From contig JAKDRW010000004.1 of NCBI GenBank assembly GCA_030454225.1, positions 1 through 64,000 on the forward strand: a DNA stretch of 64,000 bases, written 5' to 3'. Both the position numbers and the translations under genes were made by a program. Of this stretch, positions 8,977 to 19,666 are shown in pieces. Numbering within the stretch: the first letter of the stretch is position 1; the number at the start of each line of letters is the position of its first letter. Below the pieces are notes generated by a model. The model made no database searches. It had not been told where the DNA came from and was given only the letters and a program-made list of their open reading frames with translations. The stretch is from Vreelandella subglaciescola. Its GTDB lineage: Bacteria > Pseudomonadota > Gammaproteobacteria > Pseudomonadales > Halomonadaceae.

Positions 8977-11900
8977 TCACAGCGACGTCGCGCCGCTGCC
9001 CTGCCACTGCGCCTCAAGCTCGGCGACCGGCAGCGGCCGGCCAAACAGGTAGCCCTGAAAGGCATGGCAGCGGTGCGCGGCGAGCCACTGGCGCTGGGTA
9101 TCGGTTTCCACGCCTTCGGCAATCACCGCAAGCCCCAGGCTTTGCGCCAGCGCAATGGTACTTTCCACAATCGCGCCGTTGGCGGCACTGGCGGGCAGCT
9201 GGCGCACAAAGCTCTGGTCGATTTTTAACTGATCAAGCGGCAGGTGCGCCAGATAGGCAAGCGACGAATAGCCGGTGCCGAAATCATCCAGCGAAAAACG
9301 CAGGCCATGTTCCTGCAAATGCTGCATTTTTTGCCGGGCATCGTCCTGGGCCTCGACGAACAGGGTTTCGGTCACTTCGAGCTTGAGCCGGGTGGCCGGG
9401 GCACCGGTGCGTTGCAGAATGGCTTTCATCCGGGGCACGAAGTCGTCCTCGCGGAACTGCACGGGGCTGATGTTGACGGCGATATCCCAACGGGCGGTTT
9501 GCGGGTCATCCTGCCATGCCACCAGCTGCTCGCAGGCGGTTTCAATCACCCAGGCGCCTACGTCGTTGATCATCTTGGTGCTTTCCAGCAGCGGGATAAA
9601 GTCTCCCGGCGACACCATACCGCGGGTGGGGTGCTCCCAGCGCAGCAGCGCTTCAACCCCGGTAAGCTCGCCGTGCTCGTCGACCTGGGGCTGGTAAAAT
9701 AGGCGCCACTGCTTATGCCACAGCGCCTGGCGCAGATCCCCTTCCAGGTAGGTTCGGCCCAACAGCTCTTTTTGCATCTGCGGGTCAAAAAACGCCAGCG
9801 TGTTGCGCCCCGCCGTTTTAGCCTGAAACAGCGCCATATCGGCCTGCTGCAGGCAGGTCTCCACGCCGTCTTCCGCGCCGCTGAGCATGGCAATGCCGAT
9901 ACTGCCGGTAATCACCACCGGCCCGCTGTCGAGCATGACCGGGCGGTGGATGGCCGCCAGCAGCTTGTGGGCAATGCGCTCGGCCTGCTCGGCGGCGCGC
10001 TCGAGGTTGTCATCCAACTGGTGCACCAGCACCGCGAACTCGTCGCCGCCCAGCCGCGACAGCGTATCGCTATCGCGCAGCATGTCGCTCAGCTCACCCG
10101 CCATGCGCTGCAGCAGCTGGTCGCCGGCGTAGTGGCCCAGGGTGTCGTTGACCTGCTTGAAGTTATCCAGATCGATAAACAGCAGCGCCCCGTGCGACGC
10201 CTCGCGCCGGTGGCTTTTCAACGCATCGCTGACACGATCGAGAAACAGGCGGCGGTTGGCAAGCCCGGTCAGCGGGTCGTAGAACGCCAGCCACTGTATT
10301 TCGCGCTCGGCGGCTTTGCGTTCGGTCAAATCGCTCAGCGTCGCCACGTAGTGGGTCAGCGCGCCCGACCCATCGCGCACCGCGCTCAAAGTGAGCCATT
10401 CGGGGTAAACGTTGCCGTCCTTACGCCGGTTCCATACTTCGCCTTCCCAAGAGCCTGTGCGGGCAACGCCGCCCCAAAGCGCCTGATAAAATGCCGCATC
10501 GTGGCGGCCTGAACTGAGCATCCGCGGGTTCTTCCCCAGCACTTCCTGTTCCGAGTAGCCGGTGATGCGCGAAAACGTAGCGTTCACCTTGAGAATATTT
10601 CCCCGATCATCGGTAATCATCATCCCCAAGTGAGTGTGAAACGCCGTGGCGGCAATGCGCAGGTCGGCCTCGTCTTCCCGGGCCTGGGTGACATCGCGCG
10701 CCGCCATCAAGATGCCGTCAAAGTGGCCGTCGCGCGCGGCCAGCGGGCTCAGGATGGCGTGAAAATAGCGCTGCTGTCCATCCATCCAGAGCGTATAAGG
10801 AAACTCCTCGACGTTGCCCCCACGCTTGACGCGCTCGAAGGCCACGTCGAGCTCATCGCTCACGCGGCGCGGCAATACCTCACCGTAATAGCTACCCAGC
10901 ATCGCCCCGGCATCGCGCAGCAGCCATTGTTTGTCCACCGCATGCAGGTAGGTCATGCGCCCGCCTTCATCGAAGACAAAGATCATGTCCTGAATCGAGC
11001 CCACCAGCGCCTCAAGGCGCGCCTCCCGCATTTGCGCCTGGGCGCGCGCCGCTTCGCGCTCGCTGATGCGGGCCACCAGCTGCTGCGCCAGGCGCAGACG
11101 GTTGAGGTAGTGGCGCAGCCCCCAAGCGCCCAGCAGCGCGACCGCCGCGGCAATCAGCGAAAGTGCCCAAGCGCGCTGCTGCCAGCCGTCCAGCACCGAG
11201 TCCATCCGGTCGCCCACGATCACGGTATAGGGCAGGTCGGGCAGTTTTTGCAGCCAGTAAAGGCGTTCGGTGTCGTCCAGCGGCGACGTCAGCCACATAG
11301 AGGCCGTGGTGGCTTCACCAGCAAAAAAAGCGCTCAGGCGGTCGCTGCTAACGGGCACATTGAGCGAGTCCTCGCCCGCCACACTGTGCCGTCTGGCCAG
11401 CAGCTGCTGATCGGAGTCCACCAGCGCGATGGTTTCTCCCGCACGCATCGACAGCTTCGCCAGGGTATCGTCAAACACACGGGGCGCCAGCCGCGCCGTG
11501 ACCAAACCGGCAAAATCACCGTTGGCGTCGCGCAGCCGCCGCGTATAGGCAATGTAGTAATCGCGAATAAACGCCGACCAGTAAAGCGGGCTTATGTCCT
11601 GCTCAAGGTCGGGGGTTTCCTGAAACGCGCGAAAGTACGTCATCCGGCTTAAGTCAAAGCCCGGCGGATGATACGCGCTGGAACTTGCCCTCACGCGCCC
11701 GCGGGTGTCCATCACGGTCAGCTCGTCCACCAGCGGCAGGGTATCGCGGCGCGCCTTGAGCGCGTCTTCCAGCCGGTACGGCGCCATCAGCGCCGCATCA
11801 AGCGGGGGGGGCAAGCAGCTGGCCTACGCCCACCAGCGCCTGATCGCTCAGGGTGAACGTCGTGTTGACCCACTGCGCCACCAGATCGGCACGCGTTGAG

Positions 11901-12070
11901 TTATGCTCGTCTGCCGCCTGAATTTCGCGGCGATACTGATCAGCCAGCAGCCAGGCAAATACCGCCAGCATCGCGATAAGTGCAAGGCCATAAAGGCCAA
12001 TGGCACCTAAGCGTAGCCGCCGGTTGGCACATACTGCGGTATGATCCGCCATGCAAGAGGCATCGGCCAT
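8977..12070 (-). pseudogene. Cache/PAS/GGDEF/EAL cyclic-di-GMP protein, interrupted by +1 frameshift at a G8 tract
   Basis: 945-aa ORF (8977..11814) with RLGGDEFAV, GVEALLRWEHP, DDFGTGYSS; N-terminal TM/sensor segment lies in another frame (11798..12070); 7 instead of 8 C restores ...LLAPPLDAALMAPYRLED. Confidence 0.8.
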
Positions 12071-12339
12071 GGCACAAGGAGCCTTTTGTTAGTGTGGTGA
12101 GGGCTGCCAGATACACTTGCCCTTTCGCTGATGCACCCGCGAAGGCGTATACATTTACTGACATAGTTTGCTCTTATGTTAGCAAACGTCCGCTGGTACA
12201 AGTCGGAAATAACCATAATCGACTGCTTTCTATGGATGAACACCCGCCACCGCATGAAAATTGGGGGGAGAAACAAACGGTAAGGCCACCGCCGACGCCA
12301 TAAATGCCGGACAACCCACCCACCAAACGAGAGGCACAC

Positions 12340-13002
12340 ATGCTCATTTCGCGAGAACGCCGCCCGTATTCGCTACGCGCCGGTGCGGCGCTGCTATTGA
12401 TGCTGCTGCTTTCGGGCTGCGCGGCGTTTTCCCCGGCCCCGCCCGAGCGCCAGGACAACCTGTGCGAGATGTTCCGCCAGCAGCCTGGCTGGTACGACTA
12501 TGCCAACGATTCTGTCAAAAAATGGGGCACGCCGATTGCCACGCAGATGGCGTTTATCCAGCAGGAGTCGTCGTTTAAAAGCCACGTTCGACCGCCGCGC
12601 ACGCATATTCTCGGATTTATCCCTGGCCCCAGGCCGTCGTCGGCCAAAGGCTACGCCCAGGCACAGGATCCGGTTTGGGGGGAGTATCGCGACGATGCCG
12701 GCAGTTTTTTTGCCCGCCGTACGCACATGCGCTACGCCACCGATTTTATTGGCTGGTATAACGCCCGCACGCACGCACAAACGGGCATTTCACTGCATAA
12801 CCCCGAACACCTGTATCTGGCCTACCACGAAGGTGCCGGCGGCTATCAGCGCGGCAGCTACCGCGCCAAGCCGCAGGTGCGCCGCGCCGCGTCGCGGGTG
12901 GCGCAGCGCGCGGGGCGCTATCAGGCCCAGCTGAATGCCTGCAAAGCCGAGTTTCAGTGCCGTCGGTTTTACCAGGTCTGGCCGTTTTGCCGCGCCGACT
13001 GA
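12340..13002 (+). CDS. Lipoprotein, SLT/lysozyme-like transglycosylase
   Basis: Lipobox LLLSGCAA; AFIQQESSFKSHV and ...YLAYHEGAGGYQRGSY. Confidence 0.75.
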   Translation: MLISRERRPYSLRAGAALLLMLLLSGCAAFSPAPPERQDNLCEMFRQQPGWYDYANDSVKKWGTPIATQMAFIQQESSFKSHVRPPRTHILGFIPGPRPSSAKGYAQAQDPVWGEYRDDAGSFFARRTHMRYATDFIGWYNARTHAQTGISLHNPEHLYLAYHEGAGGYQRGSYRAKPQVRRAASRVAQRAGRYQAQLNACKAEFQCRRFYQVWPFCRAD

Positions 13003-13085
13003 GCGTACGGGCCGTATTTGACAGGGCGTGAAGAGAACGCTACCGTCAAATAAAAGAAAATGAGAATCAATACAAGGCGTCCCGT

Positions 13086-13457
13086 ATGAATAGCGAAAGT
13101 CGCCAGCTGCGCCAAACGATTATTTTTCTGCGTACCTCTGTCGAAGCGGTTCAGCACTCCATTGCCGGGCGTCTCGACGACCCGCTGCCGTGCTGGCTCG
13201 ACACCAGCCTGCTCGACCTGCTGTCGCGCGAGCTTCACCGCTGCCATAAAGAGGCGCAGCCGCTGTCACACGACGCAGCCGCTCAGCTATGGCTGGCCGC
13301 CACGCGCTGCGAACTGTTGCTCAAACAGTGCCCGGGCGTTCTCAGCAGCACGCTTTGCTATCACCAGCTCGCCGCAATTTTGCTGCCGATCAACGCCGCT
13401 GCCGCTTGCCTTGTGCTGCCCACAAAAAAGCGCCGCTGGCCTTGGCAGCGGCGCTGA
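13086..13457 (+). CDS. Hypothetical protein
   Basis: 123-aa ORF with upstream AT-rich region. Confidence 0.5.
   Translation: MNSESRQLRQTIIFLRTSVEAVQHSIAGRLDDPLPCWLDTSLLDLLSRELHRCHKEAQPLSHDAAAQLWLAATRCELLLKQCPGVLSSTLCYHQLAAILLPINAAAACLVLPTKKRRWPWQRR
13423..13455 (-). terminator. Intrinsic terminator oriented on the minus strand
   Basis: AGCGCCGCTG-gccttgg-CAGCGGCGCT stem; A-run on + strand side gives a U-tract only for minus-strand transcripts. Confidence 0.6.
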
Positions 13458-13606
13458 AATAGCGGCGTGCGATCACCGCGACCCTAAGTGGTCTAACGAG
13501 CGACGGCGTATTAAACTAATGCTAATGGGCAGCAGATGAATTATTACCAAGCGCCTCCAACCGGCACGCCATTGATATACTTCATCAACAACAGGAGAAC
13601 CTCCTC

Positions 13607-14074
13607 TTGCTGTCACTACTGAGCCTAGTTGTATCACTCGGGTTAGTGGGGGCTACTGCCTCTAGCGGCGCGCGTTTTCGCCCCGACGCCTGGTATCGCG
13701 TCCTTTCCAAACCCGCCTGGACACCCCCCGATTTGGCGTTTCCTATTGCTTGGGGCATCCTGTATTTGCTCATGGCGATTGCCGCTTGGCGCGTGTACCT
13801 GGCCGAGCCGTCAGCTGCACGCAGTGCCGGATTAGTATGTTACGCGCTGCAGCTGGCCGCTAACGCTGCCTGGTCGTGGCTGTTTTTTGGCCGGCGGAAA
13901 ATCGTCAGCGCGCTGCTGGATATCGTCCTGCTACTGGGCCTGATTATTACCACCACGGCTCTGTTTTCCCGTGCTAGCGAGTTGGCCGCTTGGCTAATGC
14001 TGCCTTATATACTCTGGGTCATGCTTGCACTGGCGCTTAACGCCAGCGTCTGGTGGCTTAACCGCCGCGCATAG
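13607..14074 (+). CDS. tspO: TspO/MBR family protein
   Basis: YRVLSKPAWTPPDLAFPIAWGILYLLMAIAAW...LNAAWSWLFF-like pattern; TTG start. Confidence 0.85.
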   Translation: MLSLLSLVVSLGLVGATASSGARFRPDAWYRVLSKPAWTPPDLAFPIAWGILYLLMAIAAWRVYLAEPSAARSAGLVCYALQLAANAAWSWLFFGRRKIVSALLDIVLLLGLIITTTALFSRASELAAWLMLPYILWVMLALALNASVWWLNRRA

Positions 14075-14098
14075 CCTGAAATATAGCTGCCAAAGTGT

Positions 14099-14950
14099 CT
14101 AGCTCACCATATCCGCCAGCGCCTGCTGCAGGCGCGACTCCAGAATTGCCACGATACCGGGGTGCTCACCCACCAGCCGCGTGGGGGTAATGCGCCGCTC
14201 CGGCTGGCGGCTTGCCGCCGCACAAATAGCGGCGATATCGCCGTCTTCGCCGGCGTGGCGACCGGGCGACAAAAACAGCAGCGCCAGCACCACGTCGTTA
14301 CCTGCCAGCGCCTTGCGCTCCAGCGCATCTTCCAGCAGCGGCTCGTTGAAGCGATAGGCGTCGCCCTCGCGGCGCTCCATCGACGCCGGCATCACGCCCA
14401 CGGCCTCGTCAACCAGCAGCACGCTCAGCTGCCCCGCCAGCCGGTTACGCACCGCGGTAACCTCCGGCGCGGGGCTGCCGTGATCCACCAGCACCACGTT
14501 GAACGCCGCGTCGGGGCGCTCGGTTTCGCGCGGCCTCTCACGCACGTTATCCGCAAGTATTTGCGCGAGACGCAGATCGACCGGCGCCTGCTCGTCGACC
14601 AGCGGCGGCGCTACCGTGACGCGCACACCGGGAAAGCGCGCCTGAAGCTGCGCCATACGCATAGGCAGGTACTCGCTCAGCGCGCGGCTGGGGCCGAAGA
14701 AAAACGGCACCACGACAATAGCCGTCACGCCTCGCGCGGCTTCACGCTCCGCGGCCGGTCCAAGCGTTAACGCCGGCTCGCCGCCGAGCGTCTCGGGCGC
14801 CACTTTATGCGAATGCAAAAGCGAAGCGGCGTGGACCGTTTCACCGCAGCGGATACTTAAACGCGCCGCCACCCGACGCAGGTTAAGCGTTGCCTGCGGG
14901 CGCAGCGAACCATTATCGACCAGAAAAATTGCCCGCGTAGAAGCTGTCAT
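14099..14950 (-). CDS. CbiX/sirohydrochlorin chelatase-like protein
   Basis: VLVDHGSPAPEVTAVRN and VVPFFFGPSRALSEYLP. Confidence 0.7.
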   Translation of the reverse strand: MTASTRAIFLVDNGSLRPQATLNLRRVAARLSIRCGETVHAASLLHSHKVAPETLGGEPALTLGPAAEREAARGVTAIVVVPFFFGPSRALSEYLPMRMAQLQARFPGVRVTVAPPLVDEQAPVDLRLAQILADNVRERPRETERPDAAFNVVLVDHGSPAPEVTAVRNRLAGQLSVLLVDEAVGVMPASMERREGDAYRFNEPLLEDALERKALAGNDVVLALLFLSPGRHAGEDGDIAAICAAASRQPERRITPTRLVGEHPGIVAILESRLQQALADMVS

Positions 14951-15032
14951 TCGGCGACCCTATATTGGAGAATATCGATATACTATTGCACTGAGCCAGC
15001 ACGCCGCTAGCGACGGACCTTCAGGAGCCAGC

Positions 15033-15920
15033 ATGTCGACAGAACAAAAACAGCCGTCCGCCGTACCGCTTTCCAGCCTGCTGCTCGCCGTTGTGGGTGC
15101 CGTGGGCATGGCCACCATCGGCGTGATCTCGCGCATTACCCAGCTAAACGCTGAAAGCATTACCTTTTATCGCCTGGGACTAGGCGCCCTGTTTCTGTTT
15201 TTGTACCTGATTATCACCCGGCGCGGCCAGCATTTACGCCACGCACCCGGCTGGGGCGTGGTCGTCAGCGGCGGCTTTTTGGCGGTATTTATTCTGTGCT
15301 ACGTGCAGGCGATGAACTATACCCAGATGGCCAACGCGATTTTAATGGTCTATCTGGCGCCGGTGTTTTCGGCGCTGGTGGCACATTTTTTGTTTCACGA
15401 ACGGCTCGGGCGCGTCCAGGTCGGGTGCATTGCTGCTGCCCTGTTCGGCTTTGCGATGATGCAGGAGTTTCACCTCCAGCTGGACGGCGGCCGTGATGCC
15501 GTGGGCCTCGGGTTCGGGCTTTTGGCCATGCTCGCCTACAGCGCGTTCATCCTCACCAACCGGGGCTTGCCCCCGCGCACCAATGATCGTACCGGCGCTT
15601 TCTGGCAGCTTTTTTTTGGCGCGCTAGTGATTCTGCCGTTTGCTTTGCTCAAGCCGGCAGGGCTGGGCGCCGAGGCCTGGCAATGGCCGTGGCTGCTGGG
15701 CGCCGGCCTGGTACCGGGCTTTCTCGCGCTGCTCTGCGCGGTGCTGGCCATGAACCGCCTGCCCACGGCGCTTTACGGCACCCTGGCCTACTGCGAACCG
15801 CTGGCCGTCGTATTGTTCGGCTGGAGCCTGTTTGGCGAAGCGCTAACGCCACTACAGCTGTCGGGCGGCGGCGTTATTGTAGCCAGCGGCATTTTTCAGG
15901 CACGCCTGAGTCAGCGTTAA
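15033..15920 (+). CDS. EamA/DMT family transporter
   Basis: Ten-TM DMT-like ORF. Confidence 0.8.
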   Translation: MSTEQKQPSAVPLSSLLLAVVGAVGMATIGVISRITQLNAESITFYRLGLGALFLFLYLIITRRGQHLRHAPGWGVVVSGGFLAVFILCYVQAMNYTQMANAILMVYLAPVFSALVAHFLFHERLGRVQVGCIAAALFGFAMMQEFHLQLDGGRDAVGLGFGLLAMLAYSAFILTNRGLPPRTNDRTGAFWQLFFGALVILPFALLKPAGLGAEAWQWPWLLGAGLVPGFLALLCAVLAMNRLPTALYGTLAYCEPLAVVLFGWSLFGEALTPLQLSGGGVIVASGIFQARLSQR

Positions 15921-16222
15921 AACAGCAGCCAGGATAGCAGCAGCAGTCCGATGGCCACCCGCACAATCGCACCGAATAGCGACCCACGCAGCAGCGCGCG
16001 CAGGCCGCTGAACAACAGCCAGAGCCCGATCACCAGCACCACAATACTGAAAAACGAACCGCTGATGCCCAATGACCGCGCTAAGCCATCGAAAAAGTCG
16101 TGTATGGCGTCGAAGGTATTATCGAACAGCGCGAGCAAAAACGTGACCACGGCATGAATCGCGTCACCGATCGTCTCGCCGATATCGTCAAAAAATCCAC
16201 TAGCTTGCATGGCAACATCCAC
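15917..16222 (-). CDS. Small membrane protein, hypothetical
   Basis: 101-aa ORF with C-terminal TM segments. Confidence 0.55.
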   Translation of the reverse strand: MDVAMQASGFFDDIGETIGDAIHAVVTFLLALFDNTFDAIHDFFDGLARSLGISGSFFSIVVLVIGLWLLFSGLRALLRGSLFGAIVRVAIGLLLLSWLLF

Positions 16223-16360
16223 AGCTCATAAAAACGGGGTCTATCATCCCTTTATCTACCCGCCGGTCACAACTTTCATTTTGCTCCAGCGCGGGCGACA
16301 AAGCACGCATAGACGTTTGATGTATTGTACTCCCAACGGCATTTGGGTATCACATACCCC

Positions 16361-16560
16361 AGTGCAAGCGGGAGAGACTGCTCTTGAAGAGCAGCGCCGA
16401 AGGAGCAACAGCCCCGGAAACTCTCAGGCAATCGGACCGCTTGTGCTCAACATCATTCCGAAGAGTGGCCGCGCCAGGCGTCATGCGCCACACCGAAGGA
16501 GCAAGCGCCCAGGGGCGTGAATCTCTCAGGTTCAAAACGGAAGGGGCAGGTATTGGTGAC
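16361..16560 (+). ncRNA. Tandem glycine riboswitch
   Basis: Two copies of gCCGAAGGAGCAA / CTCTCAGG core with P1 caagcgg...ccgcttg around the first aptamer. Confidence 0.88.
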
Positions 16561-16628
16561 CCACCAGCGCCTGTGTCCGACGCGTCTACCGTTTAACCAC
16601 AACCTTTGACGACCTGCGGGAGAGATTC

Positions 16629-17873
16629 ATGCGCCATATTGCTGTTATTGGTGGCGGCATCACCGGCATCACCACCGCCTATAGCCTGCTCAAGCGCGGC
16701 TTTGCCGTGAGCGTGTTTGAACAGAACCGCTACGCCGCGATGGAAACGTCCTTTGCCAACGGCGGCCAGCTATCGGCCTCCAACGCCGAGGTCTGGAATC
16801 ACTGGCCCACCATTACCAAGGGGCTGCGCTGGATGCTGCGCCGTGACGCCCCGCTGCTGGTCAACCCGCGCCCCAGCTGGCACAAGCTCAGCTGGTTTGC
16901 CGAGTTTATGCGCGCCATTCCCCAATACGGCGACAACACCACCGAAACCGCACGGCTGGCGATCGCTGCGCGCGAGCACCTGTTTCAGTGGGCCGACGAT
17001 GAAAACATCGACTTTGACGTCAAGCACAAAGGCATCCTGCACTTTTACCGCGACAAGGCGGGCTTTGACCACGCGGCAAAAGTATCACAGCTGCTGGCCC
17101 GGGGCGGACTCGAGCGCCGCACGGTGACCCCCGACGAAATGCGCGCGCTGGAGCCGACGCTTGCCGGAGACTATTACGGCGGCTTTTATACCGAAAGCGA
17201 CGCCACCGGCGACATCCACAAATTTACCCAAGGGCTTGCCCGCGCGGCCGAGCGCCGCGGCGCGACGCTCAACTACGGCTACCGCGTAGAGGATCTCGGC
17301 GCCAGCGCTGACGGCGCCTGGGTGGTGGCCAGCGCCGGCGGCGAGTCCGTACGCCAAACCTTTGACGGCGTGGTCGTCTGCGCCGGTACCGCCAGCCGGG
17401 CTCTCGCCGCCAAGCTTGGCGACCGCGTCAACGTCTACCCGGTCAAGGGCTACTCGATCACCGTGCAGCTTGACGACGCGGCCTCGCAGCAGGCCGCGCC
17501 CACGGTCAGCCTGCTCGATGACGAAACCAAGCTGGTGACCAGCCGGCTGGGAGCCGACCGCTTTCGCATTGCCGGTACCGCCGAGTTTAATGGCTTTAAC
17601 AAGGACATCCGCGACGATCGCATTCGCCCGCTGATCCGCTGGGTGGAAGAATGCTTTCCCGGCGTCAGCACGCGCCGTGTAGTGCCCTGGGCGGGGCTGC
17701 GGCCGATGCTGCCCAACATGATGCCCAAAGTCGGCGGCGGGCGCCTGCCGACGGTATTTTACAACACCGGCCACGGCCACCTGGGCTGGACGCTCTCGGC
17801 GATTACCGCCGAACTGCTGGCTGATGCCGTCAGCGCCTCTTCAACGCTTGGCGTCTCGGCGCCCGCCCGCTAA
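16629..17873 (+). CDS. dadA: D-amino acid dehydrogenase (DadA-like FAD oxidoreductase)
   Basis: IAVIGGGITGITTAYSLLKRGF; C-terminal GHGHLGWTLS. Confidence 0.85.
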   Translation: MRHIAVIGGGITGITTAYSLLKRGFAVSVFEQNRYAAMETSFANGGQLSASNAEVWNHWPTITKGLRWMLRRDAPLLVNPRPSWHKLSWFAEFMRAIPQYGDNTTETARLAIAAREHLFQWADDENIDFDVKHKGILHFYRDKAGFDHAAKVSQLLARGGLERRTVTPDEMRALEPTLAGDYYGGFYTESDATGDIHKFTQGLARAAERRGATLNYGYRVEDLGASADGAWVVASAGGESVRQTFDGVVVCAGTASRALAAKLGDRVNVYPVKGYSITVQLDDAASQQAAPTVSLLDDETKLVTSRLGADRFRIAGTAEFNGFNKDIRDDRIRPLIRWVEECFPGVSTRRVVPWAGLRPMLPNMMPKVGGGRLPTVFYNTGHGHLGWTLSAITAELLADAVSASSTLGVSAPAR

Positions 17874-17963
17874 CGCCCGACGTTCCCAACTAACGCCATG
17901 CCCGCTTTTGCGGCCATGGCGTTTTTTCTTCAAGCGATTTTCCGGCGTTATTCTACGCGCGGG

Positions 17964-19349
17964 CTATTCGCCGGTCAGCGTCTCGAGCGCAGCGTTCAGC
18001 GAGGCGCGCTCGCGCTCGGCATACAGCGCGATTTCATCGACCACCGGCGCCCCCAACGCTGCCTCGAACTGCGCCTGATTCGGCCGGCTGCGATTCGCCT
18101 CTTCCTTGGGTGTCGCACTGCCAGCCTGGCTGAGATTGGATTGAAAAATCCCCGCTGCGCTAACCGGTAAAAAATCCTCGTACACCATCGGCGTTGTCCA
18201 TAGCGCGCCGTGCTCAAGCAGCGTCTCCACGCTGGCCGCGCGGATCTCCTCTGCCCCAAGCCCCAGCGCCCCCTGATCGCGCGTCGGCCAATAATGGAAA
18301 AAAGCCAGCCCTGCACGACGCAGCGCTTCCTCATCATCGGGAAACTCGGCAAAGGCATCCGCCAGCCGCGCCTGGTGCGCGGCGTTGTCTGGCGCCGGCT
18401 CGCCCTGGCGCGAGGCCGCCAGCAGCCGATCGTATAGCGCCCGCCCTTTGGCCGTCAGCGCCACGCCGCGCTGTTCGATTTCGCCAAAGCGCGCGGTGTG
18501 AAAACCCGCATCGCTGCCGGCAAAGCGTACCGGCTCTTCAAGCGCTTTGAAGCTGGTCTGGCGCAGCAGCAGCGGGCAGCGCCGGTTCGGCGGGCCCTCA
18601 ATAATCGCCTTCGGGTCGATGCCGTAGCCGGGCATGCGCCGCTGGACTTCATCGATATCCAGCGTGCGCGGCGTCAGGTGATTAATATGCGGGCCACGAA
18701 AGCACACCACGTCGGCGAGCAGGCGATGCTCGGCGCTCAGCGACTCATACGTCGGCCGGTCTACGGTGGCGTCGCTGTGCCAGCGGAAGGTCTCCAGCGC
18801 TTCGCCGACAAAGGTGTCGGCCTCTCGCTTATCAAGCCCGCCCTGCAACTCGCAGCGCTCGATCAACGCCTTGACCCCGGGGGTAAAAATATCCCGCGCG
18901 TGCAAAATCGCCAACGCCCGCTCGCGCAGCGCCGCCGAGGCAATCAGCTCGGGGCGCAAAAGCGAGGTAAACACGCGGAAAGGATTGGCCCGCAGAGCGT
19001 CGTCATCTACCGGGCGAAACGCCGTAGAGTGGACCGGCACGCCGGCCTGTGAAAGATCGTAATAGCCCACCGGAAACATCCCCATCACCGCGAACAGGCG
19101 GCGCAGCATGGCAAGCTCGGCGGGGGTGCCCACGCGAATGGCGCCGTGACGCTCAACGCTCAAGCGCTGAGCGTCACCCGCGGCGTCAAGCCGTTCAGCA
19201 AGCGCTGTATCAGCGGCCAGCATCTCGCGGTTGACGACCTCTACCAGCGCTAAAAGCGCGCCGTACTGGGGTACTTCATTACGGTACATCGCCGACATGG
19301 CGTGAGAGAAGCGCTCACGGATTTGGTCGGGGCTGACCCACTGACTCAT
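17964..19349 (-). CDS. DUF1338 / 2-oxoadipate dioxygenase-decarboxylase family (HglS/YdcJ-like)
   Basis: PVHSTAFRP, FRGPHINHLTPRTLDID, PNRRCPLLLRQTSFKALEEPV. Confidence 0.8.
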   Translation of the reverse strand: MSQWVSPDQIRERFSHAMSAMYRNEVPQYGALLALVEVVNREMLAADTALAERLDAAGDAQRLSVERHGAIRVGTPAELAMLRRLFAVMGMFPVGYYDLSQAGVPVHSTAFRPVDDDALRANPFRVFTSLLRPELIASAALRERALAILHARDIFTPGVKALIERCELQGGLDKREADTFVGEALETFRWHSDATVDRPTYESLSAEHRLLADVVCFRGPHINHLTPRTLDIDEVQRRMPGYGIDPKAIIEGPPNRRCPLLLRQTSFKALEEPVRFAGSDAGFHTARFGEIEQRGVALTAKGRALYDRLLAASRQGEPAPDNAAHQARLADAFAEFPDDEEALRRAGLAFFHYWPTRDQGALGLGAEEIRAASVETLLEHGALWTTPMVYEDFLPVSAAGIFQSNLSQAGSATPKEEANRSRPNQAQFEAALGAPVVDEIALYAERERASLNAALETLTGE

Positions 19350-19666
19350 GGCTAACTCCTTGCAAGGCAATATGCCTCAGCATAACCAACCGCCATGCAC
19401 CGCTTTTGCCAAATTCGCCGCCTTTTCTACGAAAACGCGCCGACGGCTCTATATTCCGGCACAGGCTGCACGTCGAACGGCTACTTTCTTATGCTTTGGT
19501 CGCGGTTATTTGTGATGACGATACTAATAATAATTTGCCGGATAGTCGGGAACGACGCATACTCAAGAATTGAGCTTGCCGTTTTGGCATCGTCTGCGTA
19601 CGCGGTTAGACGTTCATAATAGACACAGTCTCGCCAGTCCCTGTGACTTGGCGAAGGAAACCAGTG

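Noticed and set aside
14972-14981. ATATCGATAT palindrome between divergent genes
   Set aside because: Short AT palindrome in a promoter; may simply be a -10 region, with no second copy noticed
16209-16520. 103-aa plus-strand ORF
   Set aside because: Overlaps the tandem glycine riboswitch; structured RNA explains the conservation-like pattern better
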